This document shows positions 12,801 to 21,700 of a stretch of 64,000 nucleotides of DNA, piece after piece. The DNA lies in contig JACBWW010000085.1 of assembly GCA_020086605.1 (NCBI GenBank), positions 107,442 through 171,441 on the forward strand. The letters are read 5' to 3'. This DNA is from Lanius collurio (Eukaryota > Chordata > Aves > Passeriformes > Laniidae). Position 1 is the stretch's first letter. Each line of letters begins with the position of its first letter. Under the pieces are notes generated by a model. The model did not search any database, was not told where the DNA came from, and saw only the letters and a list, made by a program, of their open reading frames with translations. The translations under genes and the position numbers were made by a program.

Positions 12801-15800
12801 AGGAACCAAGGAATGCTTCTAATACGAGCTCCTTCCTTTTCAGGCATCAACACTCAGCCTTATTACCCAGAGTAAAAGCCACAAACATCCTCTAGGTCAA
12901 GAGTAAACACAAATCTTTCCATTTGTCCACCATTAGCATCTTCTAGACCCTGACTACAAAGTCAGACTCTGTGCTTGACTGAGCAGGAAAGGAACTGAAA
13001 GAAAAATGGGTGTTTCTCCCACACCACACTTAATCTCACCCAGAAACTTGTGTCTTTGCTATGTTCCTTCAGCTGGATCTTATTTTCCAAAGGGTCCCCA
13101 TTTGTTTCAGCTTCCTGAGTTCCACAAATGTACCAGGCAGTTTCTCCTTTGCATTTTAATATCTCTCCTCTCAGAAACCAAATGTTCACACAAGTTCTCA
13201 TGTAGGATGACCACCCCCCAGTTCTTAGGAACAGCTGTGTGTGCACCTTGCAGTATTTAGCACCTCCTGTGCACAGCAGGGCAGTTAATGCTATTAAGCT
13301 GATAAGAACAGGGCAGAGAAGCTCCATGACCTGCCCAATGTCACACAAATCCACCACTACCAGACAAAACAGTAGTGAACCAAGATCATAAGATATTTTA
13401 GGCTGGGAAAGGTCCTCTGGAGGTCTCTAGCCCAAACTCCTGCCTTAATCAGGACTGACCTGTCAGCTGCTCAAAGCTTTCCACAGGCAAGTTTCAGACA
13501 GCTCCAAGGTTGGACATACCATGACTTCTCTGGTTTGACAAACCAAAAAACAACACAGTCACTGCACTGGACTTGTGCTCATCTCCCTCCCTCCTTTTTG
13601 TACTGTTAAGGACACTTTCCACTGTGCTCCATTTAATTGGTTTTACCTGGGGCTTTGTTCTTTGTGCCCCAACAATATCCCTTGCTCAGAAAAATCAGCT
13701 CAGCTCCATCAGGAGCAGGGCTTACTCAAGTGTGGCCATCCCACAAGATTCCCTCTGTGTCCTCTGCTCCCCCCTAAGAGGGCCCACACCTGTAACATGC
13801 TGTATTAATACTTTCACCATTCATACCACACACCTGATTTGGTGTAAATCCAATTAACGCCCCAAACTGAACCCAAACAGAGCCAAAACAGCTGCAATGA
13901 GTGCAAGCCAGCAGGTGTTTAAGCAGCAGAACAACTCCAGTCTGACCAAGCATTTCCCTGTAGGAAAACAAAGAAAAACTTCAGGAGCACTGAGCAAGAA
14001 TCAACACTCCTGCTCATCTGCTTGTTCTGGATCTCAAGGTGCTCGTGCTCCAGACCTGCTCCCTGCATTAGTCACCATCAAATTACCACAGGCTGCGTGT
14101 GCTTAGGGAGGAATTTGACAGCTAAGCCAGGGAAGCAGCATTCCCTGCCTCCCTTCAAATGAGATGCACCCTGCTCAAAGGATTTGCACAAATTATAATG
14201 CTCAGCGCCTCAGGCACCCGTGTGTATTCAGTCCCTCAGTTATCTACTTGGATTTGGGTAACGGAAACGTCCAACAACAACTCCCACCATGGAAAAACAC
14301 GTCACATCACAGCCCTAAAAGTCGGGATCTGCCACCTCAGCGTGCTGCTTTCAGAGCCCAACAACTCACACCCACTCCCCTCATCACATCCAGATGCATT
14401 TCACCAAGCCCTACAAAGATTAATTCTCAATTTAGGGCTCACAAGGATCTAGGCTACTCCCCAAGCTGTGAGAAAATCTGGCATTCGCTCACTCCAAAGG
14501 CATTTGGAGCAATCAGCATCTCTTGGATCTTCAGAGCTGTAGCTGCACATCCAGAACGAGCAGGGGGTATAATCCTATCAAGGGGAGTTAAGTTCTTGCT
14601 GATCTCTTTCTGCCTAATCGAGACCTAATTCTTGAGCCTCTATCAATAGATCACTAATGCGGGGAAGACGCCAATGCCCAAGTGACCACGGGCAGCTCGA
14701 CATGTCCAACCCCTCAGACACAGAGAGCAGAGTGGGAGGGCAAGCCCACAGCTGTTCAAACCACACAGCTCCCCCTGATTTCCTGAATTCCTGAAATACT
14801 TTACTGTCATATCTCCAAGAAGGGATGGGGTGGGAGAGGCCCTGCACTTATCACAAGGCATATCCCACCCTCAGCTGCTTTGTGGGACACCCAGTGCCCC
14901 CTCCCTGAGGGCAAATTCCGTTTAATACGCCAAGTCCCATCTCCCTGCTGAGGTCCTCAGGTTCCTTTTTAAGTTCCAGGAGACAGTAAAAGCAAACAAG
15001 ACACTGGGCTTGCAGAGAGTTGCAAACTGTCCTAATACTGGATACCATGAGAAATACTAATCCCTGCCTCCTTCCTCACCATTCTGAAACGTCCTTTGGA
15101 TCAGCATGGTGGAGTTCCACCTTCCCTCTCCTGTTTTCCACCAGCCCCAAGGCTTCAATTCTGAGTCCCTTTCACCCCCTGCTTCATCCAGCTGTGAGGG
15201 CAGCCTCTGGCTCCCACAAGGACCAAACACACTGCCCATGTTCCCACCAGTGCCTCATGGAAAGCCAAACCCAAAGCAGCACCGGGCCTGGCTGCTGAGC
15301 ACAGAGGTGCCCGGTTACCTTCTTGCGGCGCGAGCCCGTCTTGCTCATGCAGGACCTCTCCAGCGACAGGTAGCCCCCGATCACTTCGATCTCGTTCACC
15401 GTGGGGTAGCGCTTTTTATGGGATACCCCCACTTGGGGCCCATCAGCGTTCTCCACGGCTTTGCCTCTTCCTTTGCTCTCCTCCTCCTCCTCGTCTTCCT
15501 CCCGCTGTGGCCTTCCGCTGGCATCGGTGAGAGCCTGCAGCCCCGGGGCCACGGGCTTCCTTTTGGGCACAACAGTGAAGGTGCTGCCTCCCCTCTGCTG
15601 GGGGGCAGAGTGTGGTTTGTAGAGGGGCACAGAGGAAAACTCCATCTCCAAGTCAGGGCCAGCTCCTCCAGGCTGATCAGCCAAGCTCCCTGTCCTCGCA
15701 GCCGGGCCAGCCTTGGGAGAGATCTCCCCGCTGTCCGGCTCCACAATATCATCGATGTAAGTCACAGGTACCAATGGATCCAGAGGCGCCGGTGGGGAAG

Positions 15801-16408
15801 TGATGGGCTCTTCCTGCTCCGGGGCGGAAGCCCTCGGGGGCTCCTTGGGTACCTTCTCCTCCAAGGGCGGTGGCCCTGGCCTGGCAATCTGGGCCGGAGG
15901 CTGAGCTGGGCTGCCCTCCCGGCGGGGCACGAAGACGAAGGAATTGCGCGAATTCAGGCGCAGCTTGGCCAGAGCCTGTGCCTGCAGGTCGTGGGCTGGG
16001 ATGGCAGCCAGGTCAGGCTTGGGGGCCGGGTGGATTTCGAAGGAGCCCCCAGCCCGGGGGGCTGAGGCAGAGAGCGGACGAGTGGCGCCGGTGGCACTGG
16101 GGGCCGGACTGGCACTGGGCAGGGGCGACACGGCCACTTCAGCCTCCTCCGGCTTTGGCCTCCTGGCGTTGGCTCTGGCATGGGAAGGGCTGGTGGATGG
16201 CACTGGTGGCCCCTTGGGCGTTGCGGGGCGGCCGGCGGGGACAGCACCGGGCTCGGGGACGCGGATGCTGGGGATCTGCCCCCGGGGGGTGACCGTGAAG
16301 GAGTTGGAGCTGATCTTGTGGACAAAGCAGTTGGCCTGAGGGGCCGCAGCCTTGGGGGCAGCTGGGACCGCCTGGGGGGCTGCAGCCCGGGGAGAAGCTG
16401 GGGTGGGG
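833..16408 (-). CDS. TPRN: TPRN (taperin), gene-level span of the visible coding exons
   Basis: Taperin is an actin-associated protein at the base of inner-ear stereocilia; it binds protein phosphatase 1 and is mutated in human deafness DFNB79. Four minus-strand exons join in frame: 15319-16408 (continuing into the gap), 2061-2241, 1719-1846 and 833-895. Visible product is about 486 residues against 711 in human; the missing part is the N-terminus, hidden by the run of N. Landmarks from N to C are SNSFTVTPRG, SFEIHPAPKP, NSFVFVPRR, STFTVVPKRKP, the RYPTVNEIEVIGGYL block, the PP1-docking KISF, SSYTPKHSVKFSEWQEQ and a C-terminal SEPALYF stop. All introns are GT-AG and all phases agree. The identification rests on remembered human taperin and is firm; the product is partial only because of the assembly gap. 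Confidence 0.95.
1047..1520 (-). mobile_element. CR1 LINE 3'-end fragment in TPRN intron 3
   Basis: A 5'-truncated CR1 retrotransposon copy, inserted so that its 3' end faces left. Read on the plus strand it shows the reverse complement of the CR1 3' region: a ggttggaaggggcct start, then segments equivalent to ccatgggacaccttccac, caggctggccttggacac, aatttcttcccaatatcta and cctctggacttgttccaaca. It is divergent and lacks a sharp octamer tail, so it looks old. The minus-strand frames across 951-1312 are remnants of this element, not genes. Confidence 0.85.
1719..1846 (-). CDS. TPRN: TPRN exon 3
   Basis: 128 nt, entered in phase 1 (its first two bases complete the codon begun by the last G of exon 2) and left in phase 0. 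It encodes the conserved SSYTPKHSVKFSEWQEQ segment found near the taperin C-terminus, followed by a variable stretch ending in GNQVM. Acceptor ccttccag and donor gtgaggc are both good. In the shared phostensin/taperin C-terminal region this exon follows the PP1-docking segment. If its donor were not used, the frame would run on to a stop at 1692. Confidence 0.94.
2061..2241 (-). CDS. TPRN: TPRN exon 2, PP1-docking motif and acidic stretch
   Basis: 181 nt, entered in phase 0. Its first codons are MKISFNET; KISF (2227-2238) matches the RVxF-type docking motif by which taperin binds protein phosphatase 1 catalytic subunit. FEYPSESSL follows and is nearly identical in human, then a strongly acidic run (AEEDEEEEGHVSETEEEK) and a proline-rich tail. 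Donor is gtgagtgggg, acceptor tcctgtccag. The ATG coinciding with the first base of the exon is an internal Met in the full-length protein. Confidence 0.95.
5814..5827 (+). promoter_or_regulatory. X-box-like RFX site in TPRN intron 1
   Basis: GTTGCCATAGCAAA differs from the palindromic RFX consensus (GTTGCC-AT-RGCAAC class) only at the last base. RFX factors act in ciliated and sensory hair cells, where taperin is expressed. That the site is functional is an inference from motif match and location alone. Confidence 0.35.
6873..7165 (-). mobile_element. CR1 LINE 3'-end fragment in TPRN intron 1
   Basis: Read on the plus strand this is the reverse complement of a CR1 3' region: agcacagaataagctgagc with ggaagggacccaccaggatc, then the GC-rich segment with ctcctggagctctggcagcc and attccctggggagcctgggc, then gtctgcccctcttcttcccc. 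This CR1 subtype is abundant in songbirds as far as I recall, and the copy is well preserved, suggesting a younger insertion than the other copies here. The minus-strand frames over 6864-7279 come from this element. Confidence 0.88.
12768..12781 (+). promoter_or_regulatory. X-box-like RFX site in TPRN intron 1
   Basis: GTTGCCTTGGAAAC matches the X-box form GTTGCCATGGAAAC with a single mismatch (T for A at the centre). It is the better of two such sites in the intron of a hair-cell gene. Regulatory use is inferred. Confidence 0.4.
13385..13520 (-). mobile_element. Old CR1 LINE 3'-end fragment in TPRN intron 1
   Basis: On the plus strand, atcataagatattttaggc then tgggaaaggtcctctggagg and agcccaaactcctgcctt reads as the degraded reverse complement of a CR1 3' end (tail, GGTTGGAAAAGACCTC-like and CCAACTCCTGC-like blocks). 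Short and divergent; boundaries are approximate. Confidence 0.65.
15319..16408 (-). CDS. TPRN: TPRN exon 1 (3' 1,090 nt; 5' part in assembly gap)
   Basis: About 363 codons of the large first exon of taperin, proline/alanine rich, with donor gtaacc after SRRKK in phase 0. Conserved islands are KISSNSFTVTPRG (about 16281-16316), SFEIHPAPKPDL (about 16013-16046), LNSRNSFVFVPRR (about 15917-15957), STFTVVPKRKP (about 15550-15588), an acidic run REEDEEEEE (about 15480-15505) and KKRYPTVNEIEVIGGYL (about 15355-15420). The basic N-terminal block expected for taperin (a WKREILERRRAKL-like helix) is not present on either side of the gap, so the start codon lies in the N run. The 319-codon plus-strand frame at 15106-16065 is a shadow of this GC-rich exon. 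Confidence 0.95.
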
Positions 16409-16783
16409 NNNNNNNNNNNNNNNNNNNNNNNNNNNNNNNNNNNNNNNNNNNNNNNNNNNNNNNNNNNNNNNNNNNNNNNNNNNNNNNNNNNNNNNNNNNN
16501 NNNNNNNNNNNNNNNNNNNNNNNNNNNNNNNNNNNNNNNNNNNNNNNNNNNNNNNNNNNNNNNNNNNNNNNNNNNNNNNNNNNNNNNNNNNNNNNNNNNN
16601 NNNNNNNNNNNNNNNNNNNNNNNNNNNNNNNNNNNNNNNNNNNNNNNNNNNNNNNNNNNNNNNNNNNNNNNNNNNNNNNNNNNNNNNNNNNNNNNNNNNN
16701 NNNNNNNNNNNNNNNNNNNNNNNNNNNNNNNNNNNNNNNNNNNNNNNNNNNNNNNNNNNNNNNNNNNNNNNNNNNNNNNNNNN
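16409..16783. other. Assembly gap (375 N) inside TPRN exon 1
   Basis: A run of N within extremely GC-rich DNA, at the place where the first part of TPRN exon 1 should be. Human taperin has roughly 200 residues before the SNSFTV block and only about 33 are visible here, so around 500 nt would be expected if the bird protein has the human length. The gap may therefore be smaller than the real missing sequence. Translations that run through the gap have no meaning. Confidence 0.99.
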
Positions 16784-17190
16784 TTTGTGTGTTCACGATG
16801 GCCCCGGGCCGGGGTCAGCGCTCCGCCCCCGCTGCCCGGGGGAAGGGCTCCGGGGCCGCCGGGCAGCGGCAGGTCCCGGGCACGGTGATGGGACCTGAGG
16901 TGGTGCCGCATCCCCGGGCCGGGGACCGGCCGGGCCCCGCCGCCCGCGCCGCCCTCCCCTTACACACAGGGGGACCTCCGGCCTGGGACACGAGCCGAGG
17001 TGACAGACCCAGTATCTCAAAACACACAATACACCCATTTTTGCCCATTCCCCCATCCCGGACTGGTGTGCGTGGTGCCAGTCGAGGGCAAAAAACGCCT
17101 TTCGGGGTCACCCCTGGGGTCCTGGCCACAGTCGCAGGCGGAGCGGGCGCCTGGGCAGGAGCAGCCCTGGCGGGCAGGGAACCAGCCCTG
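16784..17190 (-). promoter_or_regulatory. CpG-rich DNA upstream of TPRN, probable 5' UTR/promoter
   Basis: Very GC-rich sequence immediately upstream of the gap (minus-strand sense), rich in CpG from 16784 to about 16990. No taperin-like residues are encoded in it in any frame, so it is more likely 5' UTR and promoter than coding. The Met-initiated frame starting at 16911 that enters the gap has no resemblance to the taperin N-terminus. Confidence 0.5.
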
Positions 17191-17204
17191 GGCTCTGGAG
17201 CAAT

Positions 17205-17492
17205 GTCTGCGCTACCCGGGCCGGCAGAGGAGTGTTTTAGGGAGAGCTCTGATGGACACGAGTGGGGCTTTCCATGGCACATGGCAGCAGAGCGGAAGAA
17301 CATTTTCTTCGCTTTGCTCTTTGCTGCCCAGGGAGGTCGTGGAGTCTTCTCTCTCTGGACACATCCCAAACCCACCTGGACGCGTTCCTGTGTCACCTGC
17401 CCCGGGTGACCCTGTCTTGGCAGGGGGCTGGATTGGATGACCTCCAGGGGTCCATTCCAACCCCAGCTATTCTGTGATTCAGTGATTCATTG
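17205..17492 (+). mobile_element. CR1 LINE 3'-end fragment upstream of TPRN
   Basis: Plus-oriented CR1 end: ggaggtcgtggagtcttc, aaacccacctggacgcgttc, then gattggatgacctccaggg, tccattccaaccccagc and a tail attctgtgattcagtgattc. The octamer-like tail fixes the orientation and 3' end near 17492. It lies between the TPRN promoter region and a second CpG-rich block. Confidence 0.9.
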
Positions 17493-17509
17493 ACAGCCAC
17501 TTGTTGGAC

Positions 17510-18730
17510 ACAGAAGTGCCGCCGCGGCGTTATTTCCAGTCAGCGCCTGTTATCAGCCGCCCGCAGGTGCCTTTGGGAAGTGTGTGCAATCCGGAAAGCA
17601 TCGCTCGGCAGCGCAGCGCTTCTCACACCTCCCAAATCCTCGCCTGGGAGACGCGGGGGACACGCCGTGACATAAAATAACCTTTGGGCAGGACTCGGGG
17701 CGGTCGCGGCGCCGGAGCCGCACCCAGCACAGGTGCGTTTACGGCAGCAGCTCCGTGCCCTGCTGATAAGGCTCCTACCTTTGCACTCCCGAGCCACAAT
17801 AGAGCGATTGCACCCTCTTCAAACGAGACCTGGAAATTATACCACTGGAAACAGCTTTTATTGCCGGAGCTGCCCGTGCCCAGCTGTGCTGTGTGCCCCG
17901 CGGAGCTGCGCTGCTGCGAAGCGGCGCGCTGGGGAGGAGGCAGCGCTTTGCCTTTCACCTTAAATAACTCCGGGGTGATGTGAGGTTCACACATGACCTG
18001 CCATACTCCCTCAAGCACAGGTCCATCACGCACCATCCCCCTCCAGCCCTCGCCGGGCCGCAGCGGATGCCCGGAGTTGAGGATAAAGAGCGGGGCAAGC
18101 GGGTAGAGACATTTCCCCGCCTCTGGTGACTCATGGCTCAGGCACGTCCAGAGCCAACAATGTGCCTTTGTACTCGGAGATCTCAATGGATTTCTCTTTC
18201 GTGGTCTTGTCTGGTTGGCTTTTGAGCCTGTGTAAAGCCCGTAAATCCTGAAATAATGAATCCCACACAGTTTTGCTGCACCTGGCGCAAAGAAAACGCC
18301 TCCCTTTGTGGGCATTGAACCTGACATCTGCTAGTTTCACTGCATGCCCGCCCGCCTTTAGAACAAAACAATAAATCCAGCCATTATTCATCCCCTCCCC
18401 TGCCAGTCAGGATTTGAGAGCCTTCTATCATTTCTGTCAACTGCTCCAATCCTCGGCTGAATCAGTGAAACAGTGTCAAGGGCTGGGCAGCGAGACTTGG
18501 CCGGCCAGCAGCGCTCCGGAGCTAATCCCCTGCTCCGCCGTGTTTACACCCGCGGGGAACCCCGGCGGAGTGCCCGGCTGCTGGGGCTAAGAGGCTCCCG
18601 GGAATCCCGCTCGGATTTTGGCACGAGGGAAAGGAATGCTCGCTTACAAAAGCCAGGTGTGATGATGACAGGGGAGGCTGTGATGGCAGAGTGCCACCGC
18701 GGAGCACGGCCAGAGCCGGGCCATGGCTGA
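17510..18730. promoter_or_regulatory. CpG-rich intergenic block, possible distal promoter or enhancer
   Basis: A GC- and CpG-rich stretch, densest at 17510-17730 and 18480-18730, inside a region otherwise of average composition. No gene was recognised in it on either strand; the minus frame 17623-18327 (234 codons) has no known motif. It could be part of the TPRN CpG island separated by the CR1 insertion, or a promoter for an unannotated non-coding transcript. Confidence 0.35.
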
Positions 18731-21700
18731 TGCGGCTGCAAAGCTGCAAGGGGGACGTGGCACTGGGTCTGCTGGGACAGCCCCAAGTACAGCCAGGGGA
18801 CGAGGGGACAGGGAGAGGGCAGGGCCCAGCAGGAGTCTGTGAGTTCCTTAAACTCCGGTCGCCTGCACAGCTCCCTCTCCAGTTTGTGTCCATCCCCCAC
18901 TGTGTGTAACAGAGCACGAAGGGAGAGGGAAGAAGCAATAAGGAAAATAATCCCTTGTAACTGGGCTTCTCCAGCAAATTTGACTTTGTACCCCATGGTG
19001 CTGATTTCAAACCAGGACACATGGCATGGCTTCAGGATAAAGGACAAGGAATATCAAGACCAGCTTTCTGGCCACCAGGCCCTCCAGGCACCCACCAGTG
19101 GTGCCACAAGGCTGTGCAGTGGGTGGTAAGGGATTAAAAGTGATTTCTGTCATCTGTCACACAGCTGAGGTGGATATGGCATGTCCCAACTCACTGTGGT
19201 GGTGGCACATGGAGAATGTCCCCTAATGGGGAGGATGGAGAAATGGAGGCTGAGAGATCCCAGGGCTGAAGAAAAATGGCTCAGATGACAGAGCTGTCCA
19301 GCCTGTTCCTCTTTGTGCTGAGGGGCTGCAGTTACCACATTTATCAGGAGATAAACATGCAGGTGACTGTCAGCACTGGTGATAAGGGGAAAATTGCAGC
19401 TGGGAGTTCAAGACAGGGCTGCTCCCTTTGGCAATTCAGTCAAACAGGCCCGTGGGATAGAAAGTGATTTATCAGAATTCATTCATTGCCTTCTGCCCTC
19501 CTGGGGTCGTGCTGTGTTTTGGAGCCGGTCTGTTTTCCCCACGGGGTTTGCCAGGCTTTTAACCTCCCTTGGATTTCTCCAGGGCTCTGTTTCTGTGCTG
19601 AGGAGGGTGCTCAGGGATTAGCCTTCCTCCCAGGAAGAGGCACAATCCCTAAAGCACTGTAAAATCCCTTAGCACCCCATGCTCACTAAGCCACAGATGC
19701 TGCTGGAACCTGAATCCCTCTGTGCTATCCCTGTCCTAACCCCATGACTGGATTTGTGCCTCTCAGATGGAGCCTTGTTTAAATTATCAGGATTTTTTTG
19801 CTTTCCTCCCCTTTTAGCTGCACCTGGGCCTCTTGGCCCTCTGGAGCTCTGCTCCTCTGTGTTCAGCTGCTGCCATTCACAGGTGCCCGGTGCCCGTAGG
19901 TCCCTCACCTGCACCACAGGTTCATCACACATCATTTCCCTCACACAGCATCTGCCAAGTGCTATTTCCTGGCTTTATAAATTCAGCCAGAGAATGACAA
20001 CAACAACAAATAAACAAGAAAAAAACCTGCTTTCCCAGAAATGTCTCTTTTTATTAAATCATGTCTTTAGCCCTAGAAACATTCGTGTACTCGAGGCCTG
20101 ATTATCCCACACAAAGCAGCAGAGCCCCAGAGAAACCCAAGGCAGCAGAGATGGCAGAGAGCTCCTGAGCCAGGCAGGGTTGGCCCCACGCCTGGACAGC
20201 AGCAGCAGCCAGAAACCACAGCCAGAGTGCTGGGGTCAGTGTAACCACCTCCTCGCTTCTCCAAGGAGCCAACCTGCTGCTCTGGGGCCCACTGAGAGCT
20301 CAGAGATCACAGTCTTTGTTTTCAAAATTCTACATTAACCTCAAGACCATTTTGGCCCCAAACCAGCATGTCCCAGGTTGGGCCCTCCAACCCCAGGGCT
20401 CTCTTGGGCTCAGCATTTCCAGCTCCTTGTGCCCCTGCTGTGCCTTCAGCTTCCTGCTGAGATGGGAGAGCAAGGAGGGCTCTGAGTGCTCGGTCTGTGT
20501 GCACCCAGCACGGATGGCTGCAGCCACACCGCCCTGCACTCGAGCTGGGTTTGGGAAAGGAGCAGGACACCGTCAGCTCCCTCTGAGCTCCACAGAGAGC
20601 AGAGGCAGGATCAGCAGAGTGTTTATCTGTGTTTATCTTCACAAGGTTTGTAAACTGATCAATTCCACTTCAGTGGTCTGGGGCTCCCCCCATTACTTTG
20701 ATAATGTTGCTTCTTTCTCTCATTCGGCTGAAAGAAACTTGCTCAGTCATCTCAGAGTTCAGGGGCATTACTGGACATAACCTCTCCTTCTCCACATTTA
20801 CCAGACACATTCCCACTCTTTCCTTTTCCACTTGCTACTCAGGCACCGAGTTTTCTTTTCAGATAGCTGCTGATGTCCCCTCACCCTGCAGAAGCAAAGC
20901 AAGTTGGAAATGAAAATTGGTGCCTGAGCTCCGAGGGGAAAAAGATCCCAGAAGGGTTCTGGCTCCAAGCCCTTAAGAGCTCAGGTTGTGTTGTTGCTTG
21001 GTATCACAACTGAAGCCACCCCAGTTCCAGGAATAGTGTTATTAAAGAACAACAGGAAACACACAGCAGAAAAGCTACAGCCCATTCAGCACGTTTGGGT
21101 ACAACTCCAGCCTGGTTCCCTGGGATGGGGAACACCAAACCTGCTCGGTTCCTTCAGCTCCCCCCCACCTGAACCCCAGCAAAGTCGGGTCTGAGCACAG
21201 GGGCACAGTAGGGAGCAGGATCCTTTCTCAGGGGCCTCATTTGTCTGTGTTTATCTGTGAGGTTTTTAGGGCATTTCAAAGGTAAGGGCAAAGATCCCTG
21301 TCCTTGAATTCCCAGCTCTGCACCAGCTCCACCTTTACAGCACCTTGTAGGTGGGTCTGTACTACTACAATGGAGAATTAGCACTAGAAACACAAATTGA
21401 AAACCAATTATAACCTTCCCACTTTTCACTGAAGCTTTCTGAACCCCCTTGATGTGCATCTGAGCTGGTTCTGAGCCAGAGACCAGGGGACGGTGGCAGT
21501 GACCAGTCCCTGGCCCAGTGGCCAGTCCACAGCCTCAGCAGCAGCTGCAGCTCAGTTACCCAGGTGAGAAACATTCCCCTGGTACAACCCAACACATCCC
21601 TGCACGACCCTGGGAGGAGAGTGGGCAGCAGGGCAGGGGCTGTGCCCGAGGGTGTGGCTGTACAGACGGGAAGAGCACAGGAGGGGCCACCCTGGGGCGC

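Larger units (their letters stand above)
2242..15318 (-). other. TPRN intron 1 (about 13 kb)
   Basis: The intron between the large first exon and the PP1-docking exon, with donor gtaacc and acceptor ctgtccag. It contains at least two CR1 fragments (about 6873-7165 and 13385-13520) and two X-box-like motifs (5814 and 12768). No exon of another gene was recognised on either strand; scattered open frames of 60-180 codons show no family resemblance. At 13 kb it seems long for this gene compared with what is remembered of the mammalian locus. Confidence 0.85.

Noticed and set aside
15106..16065. 319-codon plus-strand open frame
   Set aside because: It is the antisense shadow of TPRN exon 1; GC-rich coding DNA commonly leaves the opposite strand open.
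16793..17396. Minus-strand frames upstream of the gap as the TPRN N-terminus
   Set aside because: None resembles the conserved taperin N-terminal helix; the composition fits GC-rich promoter or 5' UTR and CR1 sequence.
17623..18327. 234-codon minus-strand frame in the CpG-rich intergenic block
   Set aside because: No recognised motif, no neighbouring exon with fitting phase, and high GC makes chance frames long.
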